Shown: positions 27,544 to 35,722, counted from the first letter of the stretch. The stretch is 64,000 nucleotides of DNA from Duganella sp. BJB480 (GCA_003416985.1 QVIN01000002.1:742544-806543), one strand, 5' to 3'. The notes: a model not told the origin generated them from the letters alone. A program made the numbers and translations.

Positions 27544-28347
27544 TCAGGGCGCCTTGCTGACGTCGGTGCCGAACCACTTCAGCGAAATCGCCTTCAGGCT
27601 GCCGTCGGCGGCGGCCTCGGCCAGCGCCTTGTTCAGCGCCTCCTTGAATTGCGGATTGCCCTTCTGGAACGGGATGCCCATGCGCTCGACCGCGCCCACC
27701 TGCGCGCCGGCCTTGATCGGCAGCTTGGATATCTTCAATAAATAAGCGGACATCAGGCTGTCGTTGAGCGCCGCGTCGATGCGGCCGAAGGCCAGGTCGG
27801 ACATGGTGTCCGGCGCGGCCGCGTAGCTGCGCACCTCGATGCCCGGCACCGCCTTGGCCTGCTGCTCGTAGACGCTGCCCTGCCCCACACCCAGCTTCTT
27901 GCCCTTGAGGTCGGCCAGCGCCTTGTAGACCGCCTTCTCGTCCTTGCGCACAATCAGCTGCGGCATCGAGTAGATATACGGCGCCGAGAAATCGAACGCC
28001 TGCTCGCGCTTGGGATTGATGCCCACCTGCGAAATGATCACATCGTATTTATTGGCCGACAGCCCGGCCAGGATGCCGGCCCATTCGCTGCTGACGAACT
28101 CCACTTTCACGCCCAGCTTGCCGGCCAGCAGGCGCGCGACGTCGACGTCGTAGCCGGCCAGTTCGCCGCTCTTCTGGTCCTTGTAGTTGAACGGCGGATA
28201 AGTGCCCTCCAGCGCCACCTTGAGCGTGCCGCGCGCCTTGACCGTGGCCAGCAGGTCGGCCGCCGACGCCGGCAAGGCCGCAGACGTCAGCGCCAGGGCC
28301 AGCAGCGCGCCTTGCGCCAGCTTGAAAGTGAAATCGCGTTTATGCAT
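27544..28347 (-). CDS. Periplasmic amino acid-binding protein of an ABC transporter
   Basis: This 267-residue family 3 solute-binding protein has a signal peptide (LAQGALLALALTSAALPASA) and the typical sequence of amino acid binders: GTLKVALEGTYPPFNYKDQK, GYDVDVARLLAGKLGVKVEF and QAFDFSAPYIYSMPQLIVRK. It resembles cystine/polar amino acid receptors (FliY/TcyJ type), but the ligand cannot be fixed by eye. It is cotranscribed with the permease gene downstream. A matching ATPase gene is absent here and must be supplied from elsewhere. Confidence 0.9.
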   Translation of the reverse strand: MHKRDFTFKLAQGALLALALTSAALPASAADLLATVKARGTLKVALEGTYPPFNYKDQKSGELAGYDVDVARLLAGKLGVKVEFVSSEWAGILAGLSANKYDVIISQVGINPKREQAFDFSAPYIYSMPQLIVRKDEKAVYKALADLKGKKLGVGQGSVYEQQAKAVPGIEVRSYAAAPDTMSDLAFGRIDAALNDSLMSAYLLKISKLPIKAGAQVGAVERMGIPFQKGNPQFKEALNKALAEAAADGSLKAISLKWFGTDVSKAP

Positions 28348-28371
28348 GAAATTCCTTGTAAGTGACGGGCG

Positions 28372-28779
28372 CTACCACGCGCCCATGCGGCGGCGCAGGC
28401 CGAAATCGTGGCCGACCACCAGGATGGAACTGGCGATCAGTCCGCTCAGACCGATCATCAACTGTACCAGCTTATCGTCCGGCAGCACCCACAGCCGGCC
28501 CTGCGGCGCCTCGTCGATGCGCGCGGCGGCCATGATCAGTGGCGACACCCATTCCGCTTCCGGCGTAACATCCAGGATCAAGGCGCCGTCCTGCGTGGTC
28601 TGCATATAGATCTCGCCGCCTTCGGCCAGGGTGAAACACACGCCATAGCCGGTTTCGTTCTTGGCGATATGTTCCTGCAGGCTGAGGTCGTGCTCGGCTA
28701 TCCACAGTTCCACATCGGCCGGGGTTTCCAGCCCGCTCCACGGCACCGGACGGAAGCGCGGCTTGTTATCGTCTTGCAT
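28372..28779 (-). CDS. Hypothetical protein with a C-terminal hydrophobic helix
   Basis: I do not recognise this 135-residue protein. It has a soluble N-terminal part (FRPVPWSGLETPADVELWIA, then GYGVCFTLAEGGEIYMQTTQ) and one hydrophobic stretch near the C-terminus (LVQLMIGLSGLIASSILVVG) followed by a basic tail, which suggests a tail-anchored or peripheral membrane protein. AGGAAA precedes the ATG. It sits 24 bp upstream of the amino acid binding-protein gene on the same strand and could share its transcript. Confidence 0.7.
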   Translation of the reverse strand: MQDDNKPRFRPVPWSGLETPADVELWIAEHDLSLQEHIAKNETGYGVCFTLAEGGEIYMQTTQDGALILDVTPEAEWVSPLIMAAARIDEAPQGRLWVLPDDKLVQLMIGLSGLIASSILVVGHDFGLRRRMGAW

Positions 28780-28785
28780 ATTTTC

Positions 28786-28811
28786 CTGCTGAGTTAGTCT
28801 GCTGAGTTAGT
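28786..28811. repeat. 13-bp tandem direct repeat in a divergent intergenic region
   Basis: The unit CTGCTGAGTTAGT occurs twice in perfect tandem, continuing for two more bases. It lies just upstream of the minus-strand gene starting at 28779 and 43 bp upstream of the plus-strand gene at 28854. It may be an operator with two half-sites on roughly helical spacing, or a simple slippage duplication. Confidence 0.6.
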
Positions 28812-28853
28812 CTTTAAGCAGCCGCCAGTGTAATCGATGGAAGGACATCAGCC

Positions 28854-29072
28854 ATGAAATATAAATACCCCTACGGCCCCGGACGCCGCGAATACGAGTC
28901 CGAATTCACGCAGTTCCTGAACGGCTACCTGCGCCAGCACCCCGAGGTGCAACGCGACCAGGTGCTGGGATGGCGCATTTTTTGGGAGCGTCCGGTCGAT
29001 CCGCAAAGCGTGGACCGCGAACGCGAGGCCGAGTTGAAGCCGACCGTCTACCACTCGTACTTCTACGAATAG
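28854..29072 (+). CDS. DUF3460-type small protein
   Basis: This 72-residue protein has the pattern I associate with DUF3460, a short protein family of betaproteobacteria with no known function: YESEFTQFLNGYLRQHPEVQ, then a Trp-containing segment (WRIFWERPVD) and an aromatic C-terminus (YHSYFYE). GAAGGA lies upstream of the ATG. It is flanked by a divergent gene and a convergent peptidase gene, so it is monocistronic. Confidence 0.75.
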   Translation: MKYKYPYGPGRREYESEFTQFLNGYLRQHPEVQRDQVLGWRIFWERPVDPQSVDREREAELKPTVYHSYFYE

Positions 29073-29076
29073 GCGC

Positions 29077-29838
29077 TCAACCCTTCCAGGTGCGGTTGAG
29101 GCCGGTGTCCGCGTGGATCCAGCCGCCGCGCGGCCCGGAGCGGTAATAGAAGCCGACGCCGCCCTGGCGGAAGCTCTTCACCAGGCCGCCCAGCACCTCG
29201 GAATTCAGGCTGGCCAGCCGGATGTCGGCGGCGCGGCCCTCGATGTGCAGCGACTGGCGCGCGGCCGGCACGCCCGCCTCGCGCAGCTTCTGGTTCGACG
29301 CCTGGGTGCGGTAGCCGGACAGGATCTCCAGCGGCGTGTCGATGCCGTAGCGCGCCACGAAGGCCTGCGTGCCCCACAGCGTCTCGAACAGCTTGGGATC
29401 GATGCGCGCGGTTTCCTTGCCGTTGACGTCGCGCAGCAAGTGGCACAAGTCCTGGTAGGCCGATTCGATGATCTCGCCGTCGCGCCAGTACAGCAGCTTG
29501 GCGCGCTCGCCGGAAGCCGGCCGCACCACATCGATCGTGCGCGGCTTGAGCCAGAACTCCAAGTCCAATGCCTGCGCGTCGAAGATATCGGGCGGCGGCG
29601 CCAGTTCGCCGAAGCCGGAAGGCGCGCTGGCGCGCGGCATGCTGGCGGCCGGTTTGACCTGCGCCACGGCGCCCGGCGCGCTGGCGCCGCTTGCGGCCGG
29701 ATGCGGCGCCGGTTTCGGCGCGGCGGCCGCGCTATGTTGAACCGTGCCGCGGGAAGCGCATCCAATCAGCGGCACCGATAAAAAACTCGCTCCCGCCACA
29801 CCCAACCCCTGCTGTAAAAACTTTCTGCGCGATGCCAT
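29077..29838 (-). CDS. Tat-exported M15-type (DUF882/YcbK-like) peptidase
   Basis: This 253-residue protein is probably a periplasmic zinc-dependent peptidoglycan peptidase of the MepK/YcbK type. The N-terminus is a twin-arginine signal (ASRRKFLQQGLGVAGASFLS) ending in a possible lipobox LIGC. A Pro/Ala-rich linker follows, then the catalytic domain with LEILSGYRTQASNQKLREAG, the zinc motif SLHIEGRAADIR and GWIHADTG. The ATG at 29838 is chosen because the Tat motif begins there; a longer in-frame extension lacks family sequence. It ends 5 bp from the convergent DUF3460-type gene. Confidence 0.87.
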   Translation of the reverse strand: MASRRKFLQQGLGVAGASFLSVPLIGCASRGTVQHSAAAAPKPAPHPAASGASAPGAVAQVKPAASMPRASAPSGFGELAPPPDIFDAQALDLEFWLKPRTIDVVRPASGERAKLLYWRDGEIIESAYQDLCHLLRDVNGKETARIDPKLFETLWGTQAFVARYGIDTPLEILSGYRTQASNQKLREAGVPAARQSLHIEGRAADIRLASLNSEVLGGLVKSFRQGGVGFYYRSGPRGGWIHADTGLNRTWKG

Positions 29839-29941
29839 AGCCCACCCGTGAAAAACGATATGGATACTATAGCGTATGCAGGGGGAAATGAAAAAGGGAA
29901 CGCGCCCGATTTCCGGCAAAAAAATCAGGCGCAGCCCGCCG

Positions 29942-30379
29942 CTAGCGCATCGCCAGATGCATCACCTGCTCCGGAACGACACTGCCATCGGACAGGTTCC
30001 GCGCCGGCACCACCATCGTCAACCAGCCGTGCGCGCCGTTGTCGTCGTCCAGATGGATTTCCATTTTCAGCTGGCGATCCAGCGCGACGTAGTTGTCGCG
30101 GCCGGTGGCGACGATCTTGTGCTCCGGCCCCTGGTCCACGTAGGCATACATATTCAGGCCGCGACTGACGATCGACAGGGTCTGGCCGTTCGACAGCGTG
30201 TAGTTGGCCACGAGATCGCGGTAGTCCTGCGGCCACATCTTGGCATACGAATCGGGCAACTCGATGCGGGCCTGATTGGCCGGAACCGGCACCCGCAAGG
30301 TCTCTTCGGACTGCTGCGCTTGCAAAGCCGACGACAACGCAAGTCCCCCCACAACCACTGCGATGTAGATTGTTTTCAT
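29942..30379 (-). CDS. Exported hypothetical protein
   Basis: I do not recognise this 145-residue protein. It has a signal peptide (MKTIYIAVVVGGLALSSALQ, cleavage near QAQ) and a beta-rich mature part (NYTLSNGQTLSIVSRGLNMY, VALDRQLKMEIHLDDDNGAH), consistent with a small periplasmic protein. The ATG at 30379 is chosen because the signal peptide starts there. It stands alone between the peptidase gene and the degenerate EAL gene, all on the minus strand but with gaps of about 100 bp. Confidence 0.75.
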   Translation of the reverse strand: MKTIYIAVVVGGLALSSALQAQQSEETLRVPVPANQARIELPDSYAKMWPQDYRDLVANYTLSNGQTLSIVSRGLNMYAYVDQGPEHKIVATGRDNYVALDRQLKMEIHLDDDNGAHGWLTMVVPARNLSDGSVVPEQVMHLAMR

Positions 30380-30485
30380 GATGACATCCCCCGTGTTGGA
30401 GATTCCATTTAAGCAGTCGCCGCGCAAAAAACAAATTCATTGTGGCTATCATGAATGACGGCGGATACATATTTGAAATGGCTCA

Positions 30486-31310
30486 TCAGGCCGCCACCAC
30501 CTCGCGTTCCGTGGACAGCAAGTCCGCGCGCGGCTCGTCCAGCATATAGCCTTGCACCAGCAACGGCACATCCGCTGCCTCGCCCAGCTGCCGCAGCACG
30601 GTCAACGCCGGCGTCGATTCCAGCCGCTTGAACACCAGCGCCACATGGTCTTGCGCGCTGCGCTTCAACAGGGCCAGCAGCGCCTCGCTGTCCTGCAGCT
30701 CGCGCGCATCGAGCTTGAGCACATCGGGCCGCAAGCGGTCCAGCAACAGCAGGCCCTCGCGCGCGCTCGGCACGTTGACCGCGAACCGGAAACCGTTGCG
30801 GCGGTAGTTGTCGGACACATAGTTCAACAGCCAGCCCTGCTGCGGCGAGGCCGCCGGCAATTGCAGCACCACGCGTTGCAGCGGCAGTTCCAGCGCGTCG
30901 AGGATGCGGCGGAAGGCGTGGCCGTGATTGCTACTGACCGCGCTCAGCAGGCGGTCATGCACGTTCAGGTACAAGTCCTGCGGCCCGTCGCCCGCCTGGC
31001 GGAAGAAATTAATCGCATGTAGCATGCGGCACAAGCGATCGAGCTCGATCGACTCGTCGTCGCTGGCCGCGTGGTCCAGCAGCCGCCACAGCGACAAGCC
31101 CTGGTCCTGCGCCGACACGCTGCGCGCCAGGCCCTCGTAGGCGCGCACCTCGCCCGACGCCAGCTGGCGGATCGGCTGGAAGGCGCTGCTGAGCGTGCAG
31201 TTGAAGAAGCGTCCGTGGGCCTTGCCCTCGTGATCGAGCCAGATGCTGGAAGCCGCGCCGCTGGCGTCGGACAAGCGCGCCAGGTATTTTTTCAAGATGG
31301 GAAATGACAT
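30486..31310 (-). CDS. Degenerate EAL-domain protein
   Basis: This 274-residue protein has the fold of a c-di-GMP phosphodiesterase (EAL) domain but most catalytic motifs are changed. FQPIRQLASGEVRAYEGLAR replaces EAL with EGL. The Asn of LYLNVHDRLL is kept. The usual metal-binding Glu segment reads VVLQLPAA, and DDFGTG is replaced by NVPSAREG. It is likely inactive as an enzyme and may bind c-di-GMP or a partner protein. The ATG at 31310 has GAGGAG upstream. It is divergent from the amidotransferase gene with a 155-bp shared promoter region. Confidence 0.82.
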   Translation of the reverse strand: MSFPILKKYLARLSDASGAASSIWLDHEGKAHGRFFNCTLSSAFQPIRQLASGEVRAYEGLARSVSAQDQGLSLWRLLDHAASDDESIELDRLCRMLHAINFFRQAGDGPQDLYLNVHDRLLSAVSSNHGHAFRRILDALELPLQRVVLQLPAASPQQGWLLNYVSDNYRRNGFRFAVNVPSAREGLLLLDRLRPDVLKLDARELQDSEALLALLKRSAQDHVALVFKRLESTPALTVLRQLGEAADVPLLVQGYMLDEPRADLLSTEREVVAA

Positions 31311-31465
31311 GGAACTCCTCGACGAACGCTGACAATACCGACAGCGTAAGCCCGCGCGCGGCGCAGGCGAACGAATGCTTTCAGCTATGCATATGCCAAA
31401 ACATTCGTTCCACCGGCGGCATGGCGCCGCTATCGTTGGCCATCGCCACTCTCCGCCCGTACACC

Positions 31466-32263
31466 ATGTGCCAACTACTCGCCATGAGCAGCAGCAAGCC
31501 CGCCGCTGTCGACTTTTCCTTCGCCGGCTTCGCGCTGCGCGGCAGCGAGCACCGCGACGGCTGGGGCATCGCATTGCATACGCCCAGCGGCTGCAAGCTC
31601 TACACCGATTCGCTGGCCTCGACGCATTCGCCGCTGGCCGCGCAGATCCGCAACCATCCGATCAAGGCCAGGAACGTGGTCGCCCATATCCGCAAGGCCA
31701 CGCAGGGCCGCATCTCGCTGGAAAACAGCCATCCGTTCACGCGCGAGCTGTGGGGCCAGACCTGGTCCTTCGCGCACAACGGCGACCTGAAGCTGTTCGA
31801 TCCGAATCCCAGCCTGTACTCGCCGCACGGCGACACCGACAGCGAGCGCGCCTTCTGCCACCTGCTGTCCGGCCTGGCGCTGCGCTTTGAAACGCGGCCG
31901 CCGCGCCACGTGCTGTTCGGCGCGCTGGAGACGCTGGCCGGCGAAATCGCCGCCTACGGCAGCTTCAACTTCATCCTGTCCAACGGCGAGCTGCTGTTCG
32001 CCCATTGCAGCACGGACCTGCACGTGGTGGTGCGCGAATACCCGTTCTCGGTGGCGCAGCTGGTCGATTGCGACCTCAGCATCGACTTCAGCAAGCACAA
32101 CCATCTGGACGACCGCATCGCCGTCATCGCGACCCAGCCGCTGACGTCGAACGAGGCCTGGACCCGATTCGCGCCGGGCGAGCTGAAGCTGTTTGTCAAC
32201 GGATTGGAAGTGGGATCGGCGCCGGTGCGGCGCCAGGAGTGGGAGTTGGAGATCTGCTGCTAG
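31466..32263 (+). CDS. YafJ-like class II glutamine amidotransferase
   Basis: This 265-residue protein is a class II (Ntn-type) glutamine amidotransferase of the YafJ/EgtC-like group. The start MCQLLAMSSSKPAAVDFSFA places the nucleophile Cys at position 2. Further motifs are HRDGWGIAL, VVAHIRKATQGRISLENSHP, WSFAHNGDL and SERAFCHLL. The ATG at 31466 is required because the Cys must follow the initiator Met. The substrate is unknown. Its 3' end overlaps the convergent acetyltransferase gene by 4 bp. Confidence 0.9.
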   Translation: MCQLLAMSSSKPAAVDFSFAGFALRGSEHRDGWGIALHTPSGCKLYTDSLASTHSPLAAQIRNHPIKARNVVAHIRKATQGRISLENSHPFTRELWGQTWSFAHNGDLKLFDPNPSLYSPHGDTDSERAFCHLLSGLALRFETRPPRHVLFGALETLAGEIAAYGSFNFILSNGELLFAHCSTDLHVVVREYPFSVAQLVDCDLSIDFSKHNHLDDRIAVIATQPLTSNEAWTRFAPGELKLFVNGLEVGSAPVRRQEWELEICC

Positions 32264-32805
32264 ACCGGGTTGCAGTTGCAGAAGCGCTTGCGCTTGCCGC
32301 CGTCCGGGGCCTCGGCTCCGGCGTCCAGCTGCTTCCAGAAGAATACGGTTTCCACGCCATACGGCGAGCGCACCTTGCCCGCGTCGACATAGCCGCGCTT
32401 GGCAAAAAACTCCTGACCGGTGGCCGTGCTGTGCAATTGCAGCGCCTTCACGCCCCAGCTGCACGCCTGCTCCTCCATGCGCGCCAGCAGCGCCTTGCCG
32501 ACGCCCTGTCCGCGCGCCTCCGGCAGCAGATAGCACAAGGCCAGCTTGCCGGCGCCGGTCAGCAGCGCGACGCCGACGACCACGCCCCCGCTGAGCGCGA
32601 CCAGCGAAAAATTCGTCGGCGAGTTAAACCAGTTGGCCACCATCTGCGGGGTTTTGTTGCCCAGCCAGGCATCCAGGATGGCGGGATCGTTCTTATGATC
32701 CAGATCGCAGCACTCCGTGATCGAGCGGCGCAACACCGTGCAGGCCGCATCCGCATCTGTCGAAGCAGCAATACGAATTTCAAGACTCCGAATTTCAAGA
32801 CTCAT
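32260..32805 (-). CDS. GNAT-family N-acetyltransferase
   Basis: This 181-residue protein shows the acetyl-CoA binding motif of the GNAT family (CYLLPEARGQGVGKALLARM) and the downstream GVKALQLHSTATGQEFFAKR GY pattern. The substrate is unknown. The N-terminus repeats SLEIR twice (MSLEIRSLEIRIAAS), which may reflect a small duplication at the start. The C-terminal tail KRKRFCNCNPV is unusual and contains two Cys. It is convergent with the amidotransferase gene. Confidence 0.85.
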   Translation of the reverse strand: MSLEIRSLEIRIAASTDADAACTVLRRSITECCDLDHKNDPAILDAWLGNKTPQMVANWFNSPTNFSLVALSGGVVVGVALLTGAGKLALCYLLPEARGQGVGKALLARMEEQACSWGVKALQLHSTATGQEFFAKRGYVDAGKVRSPYGVETVFFWKQLDAGAEAPDGGKRKRFCNCNPV

Positions 32806-33105
32806 GTACGCTCACAAATATTCCCATTAGCAAAAATGAAGCGCTTCGCCGTTGTACCGCGCGCCTTCTTCAGTGCCTGAAACCGACTATACACCAAGCA
32901 GCAAAAGCCGTTGCGGGAGCACCCGATTGACTCATGCAGCCTAGTGGCTGGCCCTGCTTTTGCCCACGAATGTTTTCAAAAATCGTTATGCGGTTTTTAC
33001 TGAAAACCTCGTGTTAACCATACCTACTAAGCATATTACGAAAAATTCGTATCTTTTCCGGGCGAAATTTTACACCATGGGCGTCTGTTATTACGAAAGC
33101 TCATT
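32806..33105. other. Intergenic region upstream of the sulfate-binding protein gene
   Basis: About 300 bp separate the divergent acetyltransferase and sbp genes. It is AT-richer than its neighbours. No gene or RNA was recognised. The main element is a small inverted repeat near the sbp end, listed separately. Promoters for both genes must lie here, but no box pair was convincing enough to mark. Confidence 0.5.
33037..33051. promoter_or_regulatory. Inverted repeat upstream of sbp
   Basis: TACGAA and TTCGTA arms flank a 3-bp AAA spacer, about 55 bp before the sbp start. A further TTACGAA occurs near 33092. This is a plausible operator for sulfur-responsive control (CysB regulates such genes in other proteobacteria), but the sequence was not matched to a known CysB site. 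Confidence 0.35.
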
Positions 33106-34128
33106 ATGACCACCAAAAAACCTGCTCGCCGCGTGATTATTTCCTCGTTCCTGGCCGCTTCCGCCGTGTTGCTGGGTCTGCCCCAGCAGGCCCAGGCCGC
33201 AGAAACCGTGCTGTTGAACGCGTCCTACGACGTCGCCCGCGAGCTGTTCAAGGACATCAACCCGCTGTTCGTCGCCGACTGGAAGAAGACCACCGGCGAA
33301 ACCCTGAGCATCAACCAGTCGCACGGCGGCTCGTCCAAGCAGGCCCGTTCGGTGGCCGACGGCATGGAAGCGGCCGTGGTCACGATGAACCAGGCAAACG
33401 ACATCGACATGCTGGCCGACAAAGGCCTGGTGGTGCAGGACTGGGCCAAGAAGTTCCCCAACAACGCAGCGCCCTACTACTCGACCATGATTTACCTGGT
33501 ACGCAAGGGCAATCCCAAGCAGATCAAGGACTGGGCCGACCTGGCCAAGCCGGGCGTCAAGGTGGTCATTCCCAACCCCAAGACCGCCGGCAACGGCCGC
33601 TACACCTACCTGGCGGCCTGGGGCTCGGTACTGAAAAAGGGCGGCACGGAAGCGCAGGCGCGCGAGCTGGTCACCAAGATCTTCAAGAACGTGCCGGTGC
33701 TGGACGCAGGCGGGCGCGGCGCGACAACCACCTTCACCCAGCGTGAAATCGGCGACGTTCTGGTCACGTTCGAGAACGAAGTGAACCTGGTGCGCGCCGA
33801 GTTCGGCAACAACTTCGAAGTGGTCTACCCGTCGATCTCGATCCTGGCTGAATCGCCGGTGGCGGTGGTCGACAAGGTGGTCGACCGCCGCGGCGTGCGC
33901 AAGCAGGCCACGGGCTACCTGAACTTCCTGTACAGCGAGCAGGCGCAGGAAGTCATCGCCAAACACTACTTCCGCCCACGCTCCGAGATGGCGTTCAAGA
34001 AGTACAACGCCAACTTCCGTCAAATCACGCTGTTCACGGTGGATGACGTCTTCGGCGGCTGGAGATCGGCGCAGAAGAAGCATTTTGACGACGGCGGCGA
34101 GTTCGACAAGATTTACCAGACCAAATAA
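33106..34128 (+). CDS. sbp: Periplasmic sulfate-binding protein
   Basis: This 340-residue protein captures sulfate (or thiosulfate) for an ABC importer. It has a signal peptide (FLAASAVLLGLPQQAQA) and strong family motifs: LLNASYDVARELFKDINPLF, SHGGSSKQARSVADGMEAAV, VIPNPKTAGNGRYTYLAAWG, GRGATTTFTQREIGDVLVTF and SILAESPVAVVDKVV. The CysT/CysW/CysA membrane and ATPase genes are not adjacent. The downstream molbindin-like gene, 83 bp away, may be cotranscribed. Confidence 0.95.
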   Translation: MTTKKPARRVIISSFLAASAVLLGLPQQAQAAETVLLNASYDVARELFKDINPLFVADWKKTTGETLSINQSHGGSSKQARSVADGMEAAVVTMNQANDIDMLADKGLVVQDWAKKFPNNAAPYYSTMIYLVRKGNPKQIKDWADLAKPGVKVVIPNPKTAGNGRYTYLAAWGSVLKKGGTEAQARELVTKIFKNVPVLDAGGRGATTTFTQREIGDVLVTFENEVNLVRAEFGNNFEVVYPSISILAESPVAVVDKVVDRRGVRKQATGYLNFLYSEQAQEVIAKHYFRPRSEMAFKKYNANFRQITLFTVDDVFGGWRSAQKKHFDDGGEFDKIYQTK

Positions 34129-34211
34129 GGATATCCGAATCGATTCGTTTGCAAATGGCCTGCCGGCCCGTAATCTGGACACGTAGCAACCAACCAGATA
34201 AAGGAAGCGCG

Positions 34212-34436
34212 ATGGCCATTTCTGAAATTAACGTACGTAACCAGTTCCGCGGCAAGATCAAGGAAATCATCTTTGGGCCGGTCGTCTCGGAAGTCGACGT
34301 GGAAACCCAGCACGGCATCGTCACCTCGGTGATCACGTCGCGCTCGATTCATGACCTGGATTTGAAAGTCGGCAGCGAAGTCATTGCCCTCGTGAAATCC
34401 ACCGAAGTCTCCATCGCCAAAGTCAGCAGCAACTAG
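34212..34436 (+). CDS. Molbindin-like TOBE-domain protein
   Basis: This 74-residue protein is a single TOBE (Mop) domain, the oxyanion-binding module that stores or senses molybdate or tungstate in the cytoplasm: NVRNQFRGKIKEIIFGPVVS EVDVET pattern, then VITSRSIHDLDLKVGSEVIA LVKSTEV. The ATG at 34212 has AAGGAAG upstream, and the domain begins exactly there. Placement after sbp links two oxyanion-handling proteins. The 92-bp palindrome begins 21 bp after its stop. Confidence 0.88.
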   Translation: MAISEINVRNQFRGKIKEIIFGPVVSEVDVETQHGIVTSVITSRSIHDLDLKVGSEVIALVKSTEVSIAKVSSN

Positions 34437-34739
34437 GCCATATATTTACGGCCAAAAATTTGGGGTCAAGTCTGACATTCGGACACGGGCTCTGCCGTAG
34501 CGAGCGCTACGGCAGAGCCCGTGTCCGAATGTCAGACTTGACCCCAAATGCTTAGAGGCACCTTAAGACGTATCCGCAGCACAAAATAAATAGAATCGTG
34601 GAGTTACATTCAATAGACGAGAAACCACTTTAATGTTATCTTCTATCCTCAGGAAATATTGCCGCATAGCTAGACTAGTTTTGCGCCGCGTCAACTTCTG
34701 ACGCCCGATACACTCCTCTCTCCCTAGAAGTTACCTAAC
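34437..34739. other. Intergenic region between the TOBE gene and the PBP7-like gene
   Basis: About 300 bp without a gene. The first third is occupied by the long inverted repeat described separately. The rest (34550-34739) is clearly AT-richer than the flanking genes and probably carries the promoter of the downstream gene. No ORF or RNA gene was recognised in it. Confidence 0.5.
34458..34549. repeat. 92-bp perfect inverted repeat (45-bp arms, 2-nt loop)
   Basis: The arms at 34458-34502 and 34505-34549 are exact reverse complements around the dinucleotide AG. The ends read ATTTGGGGTCAAGTCTGAC and GTCAGACTTGACCCCAAAT. As RNA it would form one very long hairpin, and it could end transcription from the TOBE gene, although no U-run follows. 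Perfect arms of this length suggest a mobile or REP-like repeat unit rather than a simple terminator. No second copy was seen in the window. Confidence 0.93.
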
Positions 34740-35612
34740 ATGCTCAAGAAAATTGTCGCTGTATTGCTGAGTTCGTTTACTGCGGCTGCGCTCGCGGTGC
34801 CGCTCGGCTCGCAGTCGGTGCTGGTCGTCGAAGACGGTACCGGCAAAGTGCTGCTCGAAAAAAATTCCAACGTTCAAGTACCGATCGCCTCGCTGACCAA
34901 GCTGATGACCGCGATGGTGGTGCTCGATTCCAAGCCGGACATGGATGCGCCCATCAGCATCGATAAAACCGACGTGGACATGATCAAGCACAGCACCTCG
35001 CGCGTGCCGGTCGGCGCCGAACTGGCGCGTCGTGATGTGCTGCAGTTGGCGCTGATGTCGTCAGACAACCGGGCCGCCGCATCGCTGGCGCGCACCTATC
35101 CGGGCGGTCCCGAAGCGTTCAAGAAAGCGGTCAGCGCCAAGATCCGGGCGTTGGGTTTGACCCAGACCGTGATCGAGGAACCGACCGGCCTGTCGCCCAA
35201 CAACCGCTCCACCGCGACCGATCTAGTCAAAATGGCAACCGCCGCCTCGGCCTACCCGGACATCCGCCGCATCACCACCGACACCAAGGACGTGATCAAT
35301 ATCAAGGGTCGCCAGGTGGAGTATCACAACACCAACCGCCTGGTCGGCGCCAAGGGTTGGGACGTCGGCTTGTCGAAGACCGGCTACACCGAAGAGGCCG
35401 GCCGCTGCCTGATCATGCGCTTCAAATCGGCCGGCAAGAACGCCACCCTGGTGTTGCTCAATGCCAAGGCCAACTCCGCCCGATTGATGGATGCCTTCAA
35501 TATTCGCCGCTTCGTCGCCGGCCCGGATGGGGAACCAAAAGTAATGAAGGTTTCGGTGCATCGTCACAAAAAGGCAGCCAAGTCGGCCGGCCGCCGCCGC
35601 CGCGCCGCCTGA
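34740..35612 (+). CDS. pbpG: D-alanyl-D-alanine endopeptidase (PBP7-like, peptidase S11)
   Basis: This 290-residue periplasmic protein should cleave peptide cross-links in peptidoglycan. It has a signal peptide (VAVLLSSFTAAALAVP) and the three penicillin-binding motifs: SLTK (Ser51-Lys54), SDN (Ser108-Asn110) and KTG (Lys213-Gly215, in GLSKTGYT). GTGKVLLEKNSNVQVPIASL fits S11 enzymes. The short length without a large C-terminal domain matches PBP7/PbpG. The C-terminus is a Lys/Arg-rich tail (KKAAKSAGRRRRAA), unusual but common in GC-rich genomes. A good intrinsic terminator follows. Confidence 0.9.
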   Translation: MLKKIVAVLLSSFTAAALAVPLGSQSVLVVEDGTGKVLLEKNSNVQVPIASLTKLMTAMVVLDSKPDMDAPISIDKTDVDMIKHSTSRVPVGAELARRDVLQLALMSSDNRAAASLARTYPGGPEAFKKAVSAKIRALGLTQTVIEEPTGLSPNNRSTATDLVKMATAASAYPDIRRITTDTKDVINIKGRQVEYHNTNRLVGAKGWDVGLSKTGYTEEAGRCLIMRFKSAGKNATLVLLNAKANSARLMDAFNIRRFVAGPDGEPKVMKVSVHRHKKAAKSAGRRRRAA

Positions 35613-35634
35613 TCTTTCAGCCCGCCGAAATCAC

Positions 35635-35662
35635 AGCCGGACCTGGTGTCCGGCTTTTTTTT
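35635..35662 (+). terminator. Rho-independent terminator after pbpG
   Basis: An 8-bp GC-rich stem (AGCCGGAC / GTCCGGCT) with a 5-nt loop is followed by a run of eight T residues, 22 bp after the pbpG stop. Confidence 0.92.
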
Positions 35663-35722
35663 CGCCCTCCACAAGCCAGTTTTTGGTGTTTATGTGCCAA
35701 TTTTTAGCATGATTCAGCTATG

